Assembly: GCF_024218795.1 (NCBI RefSeq) | Contig: NZ_CP100401.1 | Coordinates: forward strand, 124,001-188,000 | Direction: 5' to 3' | DNA from: Halorussus aquaticus | GTDB lineage: Archaea > Halobacteriota > Halobacteria > Halobacteriales > Haladaptataceae | DNA: 64,000 nucleotides | Shown: piece by piece, positions 51,333 through 60,425 of the stretch | Position numbering within the stretch: the first letter of the stretch is position 1 | Layout: each line of letters starts with the position of its first letter | The notes under the pieces: generated by a model | Told to the model about the DNA's origin: nothing | The model's database searches: none | The model's input: only the letters and a program-made list of their open reading frames with translations | Program-made: the position numbers and the translations under genes

Positions 51333-52676
51333 ATGTCTGACCGGCCTGATAGCTCGGGGAGACGCGCTCGCCGCGAGAAGACCCACGAGCGGTACGAACG
51401 CGCGAAGGAACTCATCCCCGGCGGGACCCAACTCCTCTCGAAGCGGGCGGAGATGATGGCTCCCGACCAGTGGCCCGCCTACTACAGCGAGGCCGAGGGG
51501 GCGCGCGTCACCGACTTGGACGGCAACGAGTACGTGGATATGAGCTTCATGGGAATCGGAGCGTGCGTCCTCGGATACGGAGACGAGGATGTGGACGCCA
51601 GCGCCAGACGGGCCATCGACGAAGGGGTGATGGCCACGCTGAACTGCCCGCAGGAGGTGGAACTCGCCGAGGAACTCGTCGAGATGCACCCGTGGGCCGA
51701 CATGGTCCGGTTCGGCCGACCGGGCGGGGAGGCGATGGCGATGGCGGTCCGACTGGCGCGGGCGTACTCGGGCGAGGAGACCGTCGCCTTCTGCGGCTAT
51801 CACGGCTGGCACGACTGGTACCTCGCGGCGAATCTGGAGACCGACGAGAACCTCGAAGGCCACTTGTTGCCGGGTCTCGACCCGAACGGCGTCCCCGAGA
51901 GCCTCGAAGGGACGAGCAAACCGTTCCACTACAACGAAATCGAGGAACTGGAGCGAATCGCGCGGGAGAACGACCTCGGCGCGATAGTGATGGAGCCGAT
52001 ACGGAACGAGGACCCGCGTGACGGCTTTCTGGAGCGCGTCCGGGAAATCGCAGACGAGGAAGACGCACCGCTCGTGGTGGACGAGATTACCTCGGGATTC
52101 CGGGCCACTCCCGGCGGGTACCACGCCGCGCTGGACCTCGAACCGGATGTCGCCGTCTACGGGAAGGCGATGGGGAACGGCTATCCCATCGCGGCGGTCG
52201 TCGGTCGCGAGCGCGTGATGGACGAGGCCGAGGAGAGTTTCCTGAGCAGCACGTACTGGACCGAACGCGTCGGACCGAGCGCGGCCCTCGCCACGCTCCG
52301 GAAGTTCCGCTCGGAGAACGTCCACGACCACCTCGTGAGCGTCGGCGAGCAGGTCACCCGCGGGTGGGAGGACTTGGCCGAGGACCACGGCGTCGAGATA
52401 GCGACGAAGGGACTGGCACCGCTCACGAAGTTCGTCGTGAAACACGACGAGGGGCAGGCGGCCAAGACCCTGTTCACGCAGGAGATGCTCGACCGCGGAT
52501 ACCTCGCCGGGAACGCCGTCTACACGAGTTACGCGCACACCGAACCGATGGTCGAAGCGTATCTGGACGCGGCCGACGACGCGTTCGCGTCGGTGGCCGC
52601 CGCGCTTGAGGAGGGGAGCGTCCGCGAACGGCTGAACGGGCCGGTGGCCCACACCAAGTTCGAGCGACTGAACTGA
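51333..52676 (+). CDS. Glutamate-1-semialdehyde-type (class III) aminotransferase
   Basis: A 447-residue PLP enzyme of fold type I, class III. The cofactor Lys278 is in VAVYGKAMGNGYPIAAVVG; APLVVDEITSGFR carries the Asp; CGYHGWHDWY and KPFHYNEIEELERI are typical of the HemL-like group. The phosphate-binding block reads RFGRPGGEAMAMAVRLAR, with Pro-Gly-Gly-Glu where true HemL has Ser-Gly-Thr-Glu. That, and its place after spsF in a glycan locus, argue for a sugar aminotransferase or aminomutase and not for tetrapyrrole synthesis. It would act on the same pathway as the Gfo/Idh/MocA protein. Confidence 0.88.
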   Translation: MSDRPDSSGRRARREKTHERYERAKELIPGGTQLLSKRAEMMAPDQWPAYYSEAEGARVTDLDGNEYVDMSFMGIGACVLGYGDEDVDASARRAIDEGVMATLNCPQEVELAEELVEMHPWADMVRFGRPGGEAMAMAVRLARAYSGEETVAFCGYHGWHDWYLAANLETDENLEGHLLPGLDPNGVPESLEGTSKPFHYNEIEELERIARENDLGAIVMEPIRNEDPRDGFLERVREIADEEDAPLVVDEITSGFRATPGGYHAALDLEPDVAVYGKAMGNGYPIAAVVGRERVMDEAEESFLSSTYWTERVGPSAALATLRKFRSENVHDHLVSVGEQVTRGWEDLAEDHGVEIATKGLAPLTKFVVKHDEGQAAKTLFTQEMLDRGYLAGNAVYTSYAHTEPMVEAYLDAADDAFASVAAALEEGSVRERLNGPVAHTKFERLN

Positions 52677-52688
52677 GCGCGCCGGTAC

Positions 52689-53813
52689 TCAGGTTCCGAC
52701 AGGCCCGACGGCCTCGCTCCGGGACTCGGTGACGTTCACCCAGAGGTGGGTCTCCTCGTAGGCGTTCGCCACGCGGGGGTCGGCGGGTGGTTCGCCCCGA
52801 TACAGCAGGTACTGGAGTCGGAGGTTCGGCCCGGTCATCGTCGGCGTCACGGTGTGGCGGTGCTGCCACGTCTCGTTCGGCCCGAGGACGGTCCGGAATC
52901 GGTGGAGGTCCCGCCGTTCGACCACCGTGGCGTTCGCGCTCCCGTTACCCGCGACGCGCTGGAGTTCCACGACCACGGTGTAGTTGGTGCGCTCGCCCTC
53001 GTGGTTGGTGACGCCGACGGTCAGTCGCTTGCTCTCCCCGCGGACGAACTCGGTCGGGTACTCCTCCGCGGTCAGTTGTCCGTCGCCGGTGGACGAGAGC
53101 AGGTAGAACTCGGTGTACTGCTCGCCGCGTTCGGCCGACGTGACCGCGTACCCGACGCTCCCGAGCGCCAGTATCATCGACACCGCGAGCGCGACGTTCA
53201 GCAGGCGGTCGGTGCGGGTCTCGCCCGCGAAGAGACCGGTCCGGGCCGTGTCGTACCAGTCCCGGTACGGGACGCGGAATCGGTCCCGCGGCGGGAGATT
53301 CCACCGGCGCACGGCGGCGACGACCGTCGCCGCTGCCGTGAACGCGCCGACCGAGACCACGATGGGGACGAGTCGGACGCCGACCGGCGTGAAGTTGAGC
53401 ACCACGCCGAGCAGCGGGACGACGGCGAGACTCAGACCCAGCGACAGCGCGAGGCGTTCCCAGCCACCGATGGCACGGAGGCGTCGGACGCCGGAGAGAA
53501 ACCTCCCGTCCTCCGTCGCGCTCTCGGGGGATTCCGAATCGGTGGACTCGGCGTCCTTCCGGTCGAGATTCGCCGGTCCAGCGTCTTCGCGGTCGGCGGG
53601 GCCGCGCTCCGGGAACAACGCCGCCGTGAGCGCGTATCCGGGCGCGAGGAGTGCGAACGCCAGTCCCAGACCGATGCGGAGCGGCGTGTCCGCGAGGACC
53701 GGCAGGAAGACGACGAGACAGGTCGCCGCGTCGAGCGCGAGCACGACTGCGAGGTCCGCGGGAAAGCGTCGAACCGGCCGCGGGACCAGCAGTCGGAGGG
53801 TTCGGCGGTCCAT
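52689..53813 (-). CDS. DUF1616 membrane protein
   Basis: A 374-residue membrane protein of the DUF1616 family. An N-terminal helical pair is visible (LAVVLALDAATCLVVFLPVLA and LRIGLGLAFALLAPGYALTAALFPERG, the family's most conserved block, Leu-x-Pro-Gly-Tyr). After a polar loop come LALSLGLSLAVVPLLGVVLNF and LVPIVVSVGAFTAAATVVAAV, a further helix, then an extracellular beta domain of about 150 residues (FVRGESKRLTVGVTNHEGERTNYTVVVEL). It is two bases downstream of the DUF4129 gene in the same direction, so both belong to one operon. Its role in the envelope is unknown. Confidence 0.88.
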   Translation of the reverse strand: MDRRTLRLLVPRPVRRFPADLAVVLALDAATCLVVFLPVLADTPLRIGLGLAFALLAPGYALTAALFPERGPADREDAGPANLDRKDAESTDSESPESATEDGRFLSGVRRLRAIGGWERLALSLGLSLAVVPLLGVVLNFTPVGVRLVPIVVSVGAFTAAATVVAAVRRWNLPPRDRFRVPYRDWYDTARTGLFAGETRTDRLLNVALAVSMILALGSVGYAVTSAERGEQYTEFYLLSSTGDGQLTAEEYPTEFVRGESKRLTVGVTNHEGERTNYTVVVELQRVAGNGSANATVVERRDLHRFRTVLGPNETWQHRHTVTPTMTGPNLRLQYLLYRGEPPADPRVANAYEETHLWVNVTESRSEAVGPVGT

Positions 53814-53815
53814 GG

Positions 53816-56035
53816 TCAGTCCGTTCCCCTCCCGGTCGGTCCGGCGTCCATGCCCCTCTCAGTCTGCCGCCAGTCTGTTGCCCTCTCGGTCTCCTCGACC
53901 AGCGCGGACCCCGCGTTGAGCGCCGCCGCCGCGGTCTCGGTCGAGAGTCCCCGAGAGGAGAAGCGCGCCCGCTCGTAGGCCTGCGTCACGCGGCGGAGCG
54001 CGTCGAGTTGGTCGTCGGGCAGACCGGCGTCCCGACAGCGGGCGTAGAGTTCGGCGTGGGTGACCGGGCGGTCGTCCTCGAACTCGGTCGTGAGCCTCCG
54101 ACGGACCGCGGCGTACGCCGTGTTGACCGCGGCGTCGGGGTCGTCGCGGTCGAGTTGCTGTCGGGCGAGCGAGAGGAGTTCCGTGCGGGTCTCGCTGACC
54201 GCCCCGGCCCCTGAGTCGGCGTCCGAATCGTTCTCGCGCTCGGTCCCGGCCCGTCCGTCCCCGTGGTCGGATTCGTCGCGGCCGGGCCGGAAGCGTCCCG
54301 CGAGCGCGTATCCCGACAGCGCGACCCCGCACCCGACGAGCAGGAGCGCCCACCACGGCGCGGACGCGACGCCGCGGACCGCGGCTTCCAGCGTCGAATC
54401 GGGTCCACTCGGCGTGGGAACCGCGAGCGTCTCGGCGCTCCGCGCCGGCCGTAGCCCGCGATTCCCGTCGAACGACGCGGCGGCGGTGACGTTCCCGTCC
54501 TCGCGCGCGGACTCCGGAATCTCGACTCGCACGTCGTAGCGCCCCGCGTTGTCGGTTTCGGCTACCACGAGGGCCTCGTTCCCGTCCAACTCGACGTGAA
54601 TCGCTCGGCCCGCGAGCGGTTCGCCGTCCTCGGTGGTGAGTCTGCCCGCCGCACGGAGCGTCGTCCCGTTTCGAGTCGCGTTCAGCGAAACCGCGGTATC
54701 GACGCGCTCGACGGGGACGGTCGTCGTCGCGTTCGCGGGGGCGAGCGCGGCGTTCCGAAGCGGGAGCGAGACCTCGACCGTACTCCGGTTGGCGGTGACG
54801 GCGGTGGGGAACCGGCCCGAGACGACGAACGCACCGTTCTCGCCCGTGATGGCGTTGCCGAGATGCTCGTCGCTCGCGGTGAGTCGGACCGGCACGCCCG
54901 GCACCGGCGTCCCGTTCACCGTCACGTTCCCCCGCACTGTGACGGTTCGGTTCGAGGCGACGCTGTCGGGGGTCTGGGTGAGGCGAACGGTCGGTTCGAC
55001 CTGTCGGATTTCCGCCGGAACCGACGCGTTCGAAGTCCGATAGACCGACCGGTTGTCGGGGACGAACCGGACGCGGACCGCGGAGGCGTCCGGCGAGAGG
55101 GACGCGGGTCGGTATTCGAGGCGGAACTCGCCGGTGGCGTCGGTGCGCGCGGTGACGTTGGTCTCGCCGACGCGGAACGTCGCCGTCCGGTTCGCCACCG
55201 GCGTTCCGTTAGCCGCCCGGAGTCGGCCGGTGACGACCAGCGGGTCGGTGAACGACGCGGTCCGGTCGCCGTTCGCGCCGACGGTCAGTTCGGTCCGCAC
55301 GAACGACTCCCGCTCGACCTCCTGCTGGCGGGCGGTGACGTTGGCCGTGCGGTTGGCGACGATGCGGCGACTCTCCGCGAAGTCGGTGTCGGTCACGTTC
55401 GCGGCCGTCCGGTAACTCGCCAGCAGCGAGTCGCCGCGGCGGTGGACCCGGTTCGAGATGCCCCGGAGTTCCCGCGCGAGTCGTCGAGCACGGCGCTCGC
55501 TCCCGTTCTCGCGGACGGCCCGATAGCGGTCGTACGTGCGCTCGTACTTCCTCACCGCCGTCAGGAACGCCTGTTGCTGCTTCCGGGCGCGTTCGAGCGC
55601 GCTGACGTTCGCCGACCCGCCTTCCATCTCGTCGGTGATATCGGAGTACCGCTCGTACTCCTCCTGATACTGCTCGCCGACGACCTTCTTGGCGTCCGCG
55701 TACTCGCCCTTCTCCAACTGCTTCGAACTGCGCTCGAAGCGTCTTCCGAGTTTCCCGGCGAGCCACGCCTCCACGCTCCCGAGACCCTCGCTCTCCTCGA
55801 CGTTCGAGGGGTTCACCTGCCGGACCGTGGAGTTGTTGCCCGACTGGCCGTCGTCCGGTGGTGGTGCAGAATCCCCCGGAGGTGACGCCGTCGCCCCCGT
55901 TTCGCCGACTTCGCCGCCCGACCCCGATTCGACGGCGACGCCACCCGCGAGGAGACCGACGACCAGCGTCGCGGCGACGAGAGCGACCGCTATACGGTCA
56001 CCTCGCACGCAGAGTCTCTGTGGTAGGTCTCTCAT
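53816..56035 (-). CDS. Envelope protein with DUF4129 C-terminal domain
   Basis: A 739-residue membrane-anchored protein. A signal or anchor helix (RIAVALVAATLVVGLLAGGVAV) is followed by an Asp/Pro/Gly-rich linker, a helical segment (about 95-215), and several beta domains like bacterial Ig/big repeats (VVTGRLRAANGTPVANRTATFRV, TVRGNVTVNGTPVPGVPVRL, AAGRLTTEDGEPLAGRAIHV). A membrane helix (WWALLLVGCGVALSGYALAG) leads to the cytoplasmic DUF4129 domain, NTAYAAVRRRL to AYERARFSSRGLS, which is known next to transglutaminase-like and MoxR genes. It is divergent from the DUF58 gene. ATG at 56033-56035. Confidence 0.85.
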   Translation of the reverse strand: MRDLPQRLCVRGDRIAVALVAATLVVGLLAGGVAVESGSGGEVGETGATASPPGDSAPPPDDGQSGNNSTVRQVNPSNVEESEGLGSVEAWLAGKLGRRFERSSKQLEKGEYADAKKVVGEQYQEEYERYSDITDEMEGGSANVSALERARKQQQAFLTAVRKYERTYDRYRAVRENGSERRARRLARELRGISNRVHRRGDSLLASYRTAANVTDTDFAESRRIVANRTANVTARQQEVERESFVRTELTVGANGDRTASFTDPLVVTGRLRAANGTPVANRTATFRVGETNVTARTDATGEFRLEYRPASLSPDASAVRVRFVPDNRSVYRTSNASVPAEIRQVEPTVRLTQTPDSVASNRTVTVRGNVTVNGTPVPGVPVRLTASDEHLGNAITGENGAFVVSGRFPTAVTANRSTVEVSLPLRNAALAPANATTTVPVERVDTAVSLNATRNGTTLRAAGRLTTEDGEPLAGRAIHVELDGNEALVVAETDNAGRYDVRVEIPESAREDGNVTAAASFDGNRGLRPARSAETLAVPTPSGPDSTLEAAVRGVASAPWWALLLVGCGVALSGYALAGRFRPGRDESDHGDGRAGTERENDSDADSGAGAVSETRTELLSLARQQLDRDDPDAAVNTAYAAVRRRLTTEFEDDRPVTHAELYARCRDAGLPDDQLDALRRVTQAYERARFSSRGLSTETAAAALNAGSALVEETERATDWRQTERGMDAGPTGRGTD

Positions 56036-56398
56036 GGCGGCGTGTATTCGACTGCTCTGGGCGGACGAACGGGCCGCAGATAGAATAAAAACCACGACCG
56101 TTTTATTGAAGATGACTGTTTCTCTCCCGGCGGAACCGCGCGGAGAGAACTGCAGGGTGGGAGCGGCTCTGAGGGACCGGTCGTCGTCTATCGGACGCTC
56201 TCCCGGACGCTCCGAACACTGCGACCCGCTTCGGGACCGCCGTTATCGGTGAATTAGTCGGACTGTACTGGCGTCTTCATACACAGCACCGTACCGCGAC
56301 CCCGAGCCAGCGAGAAGACGCCGACGGGTGGTCGGTGAAACAGACGGCGCTTAGACCGCCGTATCCGGACGTTACCGAACGAACGACCGATATATTCA
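56036..56398. other. Divergent intergenic region of the MoxR-type cluster
   Basis: This 363-base gap separates the DUF4129 and DUF58 genes. AT-rich runs TAGAATAAAAAC (56081-56092) and TTTTATTGAA (56101-56110) would serve the minus-strand gene; GATATATTCA (about 56390-56399) lies right before the DUF58 ATG. No credible gene or repeat is seen. Confidence 0.5.
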
Positions 56399-57874
56399 AT
56401 GCCGACGGCGAAGTTAGGTCCCGTCGTGCGAGCCGAGCGACGCTACTGGGGGGTGGCCGTCGTCGGCGCGTTGCTCGCGCTCTCGGCCGTCACCCTCGAC
56501 CGGCCCGTCCTCCTCGCGGGAGCCGCGGGTATCGGCGGATGGCTGCTCTCCCGGCAGTTCGACTTCGTCCGGGCCTCGGCGGCGGTGCGGTCGGACCTGC
56601 GAATCGAGCAGGACCCCGACCGCGGGACGACGCTCACGGACCAGCCGGTGCCGGTCACTCTCGGAGCGCGACTCGCCGGTCCTTCGGCGCTCTCGCTCCG
56701 CGTGGAGTCGCGCCCGCCGGTCTCGATGCGACGCGTCGCGGGCGGCGACCGGACCGACGCCCCAGTTCTCAGGCTCCCGCGCGGCGAAAGTTCGGCGCGG
56801 CGGACCGACACCTACGAGTCGCCGGTCGCCGGGGACCACGCGTTCGACGCGCCGACGGTAACCGCGGCGGACCCCGGAGGCCTGTTCAGCCAGCGGTTCC
56901 CGCACGGTCCCGAGGCGACGGTTTCCGTGGACCCCCGCCGACCGCGCGACGTCCACGTCGGCGAGGGCGGCGAGCGAGGCGAGCGGGTGCTGGCGACCGA
57001 CGGCGACCGCTCGGGTCGGCGGACCGAGAGCGGACTCGAATTCGCGGAACTGCGTAAGTACGTCACCGGCGACCCCGCCCGGAACATCGACTGGAAGACG
57101 ACCGCTCGGATGGGCGAACCGTACGTCCGGGAGTACGAGAGCCAGTCGAGACACGCGACCGCGCTGGTGTTCGACCACCGGGCCTCGCTCGGGCAGGGAC
57201 CCGACGGCGCGACTAAACTCGACTACCTCCGGCAGGTGGCACTGGCCGTCGCGCGGAACGCCCGAGAGCGCGAGGACCCCGTCGGACTCTACGCGGTCGG
57301 CGACGAGGGACCGACCGAACTCCTCGGTCCCGAGCGCGAGGACCGGCGGTACGAGGAGGTCCGGCGAGCGATACGCGAATCGACCGCGACCGCGGCGGTC
57401 GGCGGTTCGGACCTGAGCGTGACCCCGGCGACCGCCCGACGGCGGGCCGACGACCTCGACGGCGACGCGAGCGAGTACGCGACGACGCTCCGGCCGTACT
57501 TCGAGGCCGCCGACCGCTACGTCTCGCAGTTGGGCGACCACCCGCTGGCAGAGACCGTCCGGGTCGCTCGCTCGCGGTTCAGGTCCGCGGACCTGAACGT
57601 GCTGTTCACCGACGATACCGACCCCGTCGAGACGGTCGAAACCGTCAAACTCCTGCAACGGGGCGGGAGTCACGTGCTGGTGTTCGTCGCGCCGAGCGTC
57701 CTCTTCGAACCGGGCGGACTGGCCGACTTCGAGCGGGGCTACGCCCGGTATCTGGAGTTCGAGGAGTTCCGCCGCCGACTCGAACGCCTCGACCGCGTGA
57801 CCGCCTTCGAGGTCGGGCCGGGCGACCGGGTGGACGCCGTTCTCGACGACCGCCGACGCAGGGCCGAGCCGTAG
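56399..57874 (+). CDS. DUF58 domain protein
   Basis: A 491-residue protein. Two N-terminal helices (WGVAVVGALLALSAVTL and VLLAGAAGIGGWLLS) are followed by an immunoglobulin-like domain and the DUF58 von-Willebrand-like fold. The diagnostic block FAELRKYVTGDPARNIDWKT and VREYESQSRHATALVFDH are clearly visible. DUF58 proteins work with MoxR AAA ATPases, probably as chaperone or maturation partners for secreted or membrane complexes. It starts a three-gene run ending at 59325; the MoxR gene itself is on the facing strand nearby. Confidence 0.9.
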   Translation: MPTAKLGPVVRAERRYWGVAVVGALLALSAVTLDRPVLLAGAAGIGGWLLSRQFDFVRASAAVRSDLRIEQDPDRGTTLTDQPVPVTLGARLAGPSALSLRVESRPPVSMRRVAGGDRTDAPVLRLPRGESSARRTDTYESPVAGDHAFDAPTVTAADPGGLFSQRFPHGPEATVSVDPRRPRDVHVGEGGERGERVLATDGDRSGRRTESGLEFAELRKYVTGDPARNIDWKTTARMGEPYVREYESQSRHATALVFDHRASLGQGPDGATKLDYLRQVALAVARNAREREDPVGLYAVGDEGPTELLGPEREDRRYEEVRRAIRESTATAAVGGSDLSVTPATARRRADDLDGDASEYATTLRPYFEAADRYVSQLGDHPLAETVRVARSRFRSADLNVLFTDDTDPVETVETVKLLQRGGSHVLVFVAPSVLFEPGGLADFERGYARYLEFEEFRRRLERLDRVTAFEVGPGDRVDAVLDDRRRRAEP

Positions 57875-57883
57875 TTCACAACC

Positions 57884-58372
57884 ATGACAGCGAACCTACC
57901 ACCGACGGAACGGCCGGGTGAAGTCGAAACGCGAACGAGGGCGACCGGCGTCGCCGCGCTCCTCGCGGCGGGCGCACTGGTCGCCGGTATCGGGACGGAT
58001 AGCGCGGGTCTCGCCGCGGGCGCACTCGTCGCCGGAGCGTGGGCGCTCGCGGGACCCGTCTACGCCTTCGCTTTCGGCCAGATTCTGTTCGCGGCGTTCG
58101 CCCCCGACCCGACCGGTCTCGAACTGGCGGTCGCACAGGTCGGACTGTTCGGCTTCCTCGCGGTTCCCGCGAACCGGTGGGCACCGCTCCGGACGGTCGG
58201 GGCGTTCGTCGTCGCCAGCGCCGGTCTGGTCGGCGTCGGTGCGGGCGTCCGAGACGTGACCGGCGAACTCTGGCCCGCGGCGCTGGCAGTCGGCGCGGCG
58301 GTGGCGCTCGTCGCGTACGGTCTCCACCGCTACGAACTCGTGGTACTCGACCTCGTGGAGGCCGACGCGTGA
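57884..58372 (+). CDS. Small integral membrane protein of the MoxR/DUF58 cluster
   Basis: A 162-residue protein with five or so hydrophobic segments (ATGVAALLAAGALVAGIGT, GAWALAGPVYAFAFGQILFAAF, LAVAQVGLFGFLAVPANRW, VGAFVVASAGLVGVGAGV and ALAVGAAVALVAYGL). No family name can be given with confidence, though haloarchaeal MoxR clusters often have such a protein at this position. It follows the DUF58 gene by nine bases and overlaps the next gene by four bases (GTGA, 58369-58372). Confidence 0.8.
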   Translation: MTANLPPTERPGEVETRTRATGVAALLAAGALVAGIGTDSAGLAAGALVAGAWALAGPVYAFAFGQILFAAFAPDPTGLELAVAQVGLFGFLAVPANRWAPLRTVGAFVVASAGLVGVGAGVRDVTGELWPAALAVGAAVALVAYGLHRYELVVLDLVEADA

Positions 58373-59325
58373 GCGGGCGGACGAACTCTCGGGACTCGGA
58401 ATCGGCGGGGTCCGAGTCCCCGAACGCCGGGTCTCCGAGTTCTGAATCGCTGCCTTCCGACACTCCGAACGATGACCCGGACGACGGGGCAGTCGCCGAC
58501 GAGTCGGAGACCGAACGACTCCGTGCGCGGGTCGCGGTACTGGAGGAGGAGAACGAGCGACTCCGGCGCGAGTACGCCCGGTCGAAGCGGGCGCGACACC
58601 GCCGCACCGCGCTCGGTCTGTTCGCCGTGGGGGCGGTGGCAATCGTCGGCGGACTCGCGCTCCCGCCGAGCAGGGAGGTGCTGTTCGCGCTCGGCGGGAC
58701 GGGACTGTTCGCAGGCGTGCTGACGTACTTCCTGACGCCCGAGCGCTTCCTCCCGGCGGACGTCGGAGAGAGCGTCTACGACGCGCTCGCGGAGACCCGG
58801 ACCGCGATTCGCGCGGAGTTGGGTCTCGCCGACGCCACCGTCTACGTCCCTCCGTCAGAAGGACGGACGCGCTCGTCGCGCGTGTTCGTCCCGCAACGGG
58901 CCGACTACGAACTGCCCGACCGGGAGGCGCTCTCGCGGACGTTCGTCACCGACGAGGGGAACCGCCGCGGCGTCGCGTTCGAACCGACCGGCGAGTCGCT
59001 GGTCGATGCGTTCGAGCGCGCGCTGTCGTCCTCGCTGGCCGACGACCCCGAGACGCTGGCCGACCAACTCGCAGAGGGCGTGGTCCAGCAGTTCGAACTC
59101 GCGGAGAGCGTGAGCGCCGACGCCGACGAGCGGCGAGTCACGTTCGGCGTCTCGGGGAGCGCGTTCGGCCGCGCGGACCGCTTCGACCATCCGATTCCGT
59201 CGGTCCTCGCGGTCGGTCTCGCGCGCGGACTCGCCCGACCAGTGGAAGTCGAGGCGGTTCGAGCGAGTGACGACGGGTACGAGTACCTCGTGACGTGTCG
59301 CTGGCGTCCGCCCGACGAGGCGTAG
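58369..59325 (+). CDS. Membrane-anchored hypothetical protein with coiled coil
   Basis: A 318-residue protein starting with GTG inside GTGA. The first 45 residues are Ser/Asp-rich, then a coiled coil (ETERLRARVAVLEEENERLRREYARSKR), two helices (ALGLFAVGAVAIVGGLAL and VLFALGGTGLFAGVLTYFLTPERF), and a soluble domain of about 200 residues (VFVPQRADYELPD, LADQLAEGVVQQFELAESV, RRVTFGVSGSAFG). The soluble part looks like a conserved haloarchaeal domain in this cluster, function unknown. Translational coupling to the membrane protein before it suggests equal production. Confidence 0.8.
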   Translation: MSGRTNSRDSESAGSESPNAGSPSSESLPSDTPNDDPDDGAVADESETERLRARVAVLEEENERLRREYARSKRARHRRTALGLFAVGAVAIVGGLALPPSREVLFALGGTGLFAGVLTYFLTPERFLPADVGESVYDALAETRTAIRAELGLADATVYVPPSEGRTRSSRVFVPQRADYELPDREALSRTFVTDEGNRRGVAFEPTGESLVDAFERALSSSLADDPETLADQLAEGVVQQFELAESVSADADERRVTFGVSGSAFGRADRFDHPIPSVLAVGLARGLARPVEVEAVRASDDGYEYLVTCRWRPPDEA

Positions 59326-59381
59326 CGAGTTCCCGGTAGACAAAATACCAGAGGACGGCGTCGGTCGCGGAGGAGGGCGCG

Positions 59382-60374
59382 TCAGTCAGTGGTGTCGGTG
59401 CTCGCCGGTCGGGCGGGTTCGACCTCGGTCTCGCTCCCCGGCGGTTCCACGCCGTCGAGAACGTCGTCCACGACGTGCTCGGGCGACACGTCCGCGAGTT
59501 CGGTGTCGGCTTCCAGCACGAGTCGGTGGACCAGCGTCGGTCGCGCGAGCGCCTTCACGTCGTCGGGGATGACGTAGTCCCGGCCCCGGATGGCGGCCCG
59601 CGCCTTGCTCGCGTGGAGGAACGCCAGCGTCGCGCGCGGCGACGCGCCGTACGCTATCTGGGGGTTCGACCGGGTCCCGGCCACCACGTCGAGGAGGTAC
59701 TCGCGAACCGACTCGGCGACGTGAACGTCTCGAACTGCGTCGGTGGCTTCGTACAGGTCCTCGACCGAGACGACCGACTCCACGTCCTCGGCGGTGAGGT
59801 CGGGGTCGCGCTCGAACCGGTCGAGGATAGTTCGCTCGTCGTCCCGGTCGGGGATGTCGATGTCGAGTTTGAACTGGAACCGGTCGCGCTGGGCCTTCGG
59901 GAGTTCGAAGGTGCCCTCCATCTCGATGGGGTTCTGGGTCGCGACGACGATGAACGGCGTCGGGAGCTGGTGGGTGTCGCCCTCGATAGTGACTTGCCCC
60001 TCCTGCATGGCCTCCAGCAGCGCGCTCTGGGTCTTCGGCGTCGCGCGGTTTATCTCGTCAACCATCACGACGTTGGCGAAGATGGGACCGCGTTGGAGTT
60101 GGAACTCGCCGGTCGACTCCCGGTAGACGTGGGTCCCCGTCACGTCGGCGGGGAGGACGTCCGGCATCATCTGAATCCGGTTGTACTCCAAGTCGATGGC
60201 GGAGGCGAACAGGCGCGCGATAGTCGTCTTGGCGACGCCCGGAACGCCTTCGAGGATGACGTGACCGTCGGTCAGGAGCGCGATAGTAAGTAGTTCGACC
60301 GCGTCGTCGTTGCCCACGAGGACGCGACTGGTCTCCTCGGCGACCGCCTGATAGAGTTCCGCCGGGTCAGTCAT
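59382..60374 (-). CDS. MoxR-family AAA ATPase
   Basis: A 330-residue AAA ATPase. Walker A GVPGVAKTT (43-51), Walker B VVMVDEINR with the catalytic Asp/Glu at 106-107, the sensor block FIVVATQNPIEMEGTFELP, and the C-terminal lid with GASPRATLAFLHASKARAAIRGRDYV are all present. MoxR proteins assemble with VWA/DUF58 proteins and help in maturation of enzymes or cell-envelope complexes. The gene is transcribed against the DUF58 run and downstream of the DUF4350 gene (51-base gap). Confidence 0.94.
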   Translation of the reverse strand: MTDPAELYQAVAEETSRVLVGNDDAVELLTIALLTDGHVILEGVPGVAKTTIARLFASAIDLEYNRIQMMPDVLPADVTGTHVYRESTGEFQLQRGPIFANVVMVDEINRATPKTQSALLEAMQEGQVTIEGDTHQLPTPFIVVATQNPIEMEGTFELPKAQRDRFQFKLDIDIPDRDDERTILDRFERDPDLTAEDVESVVSVEDLYEATDAVRDVHVAESVREYLLDVVAGTRSNPQIAYGASPRATLAFLHASKARAAIRGRDYVIPDDVKALARPTLVHRLVLEADTELADVSPEHVVDDVLDGVEPPGSETEVEPARPASTDTTD

Positions 60375-60425
60375 TCTCGGAATACTGTCGAGACGGCCGA
60401 TGATACATCTTTTGCCAGTAACGGC

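Noticed and set aside
50523-52652. A 709-codon minus-strand frame opposite spsF and the class III aminotransferase
   Set aside because: Antisense shadow; both plus-strand genes have catalytic motifs in the right frame.
51333-52676. Annotation as hemL (glutamate-1-semialdehyde aminomutase)
   Set aside because: The phosphate-binding loop differs and the gene lies in a glycan locus directly after spsF, so a sugar aminotransferase is more likely.
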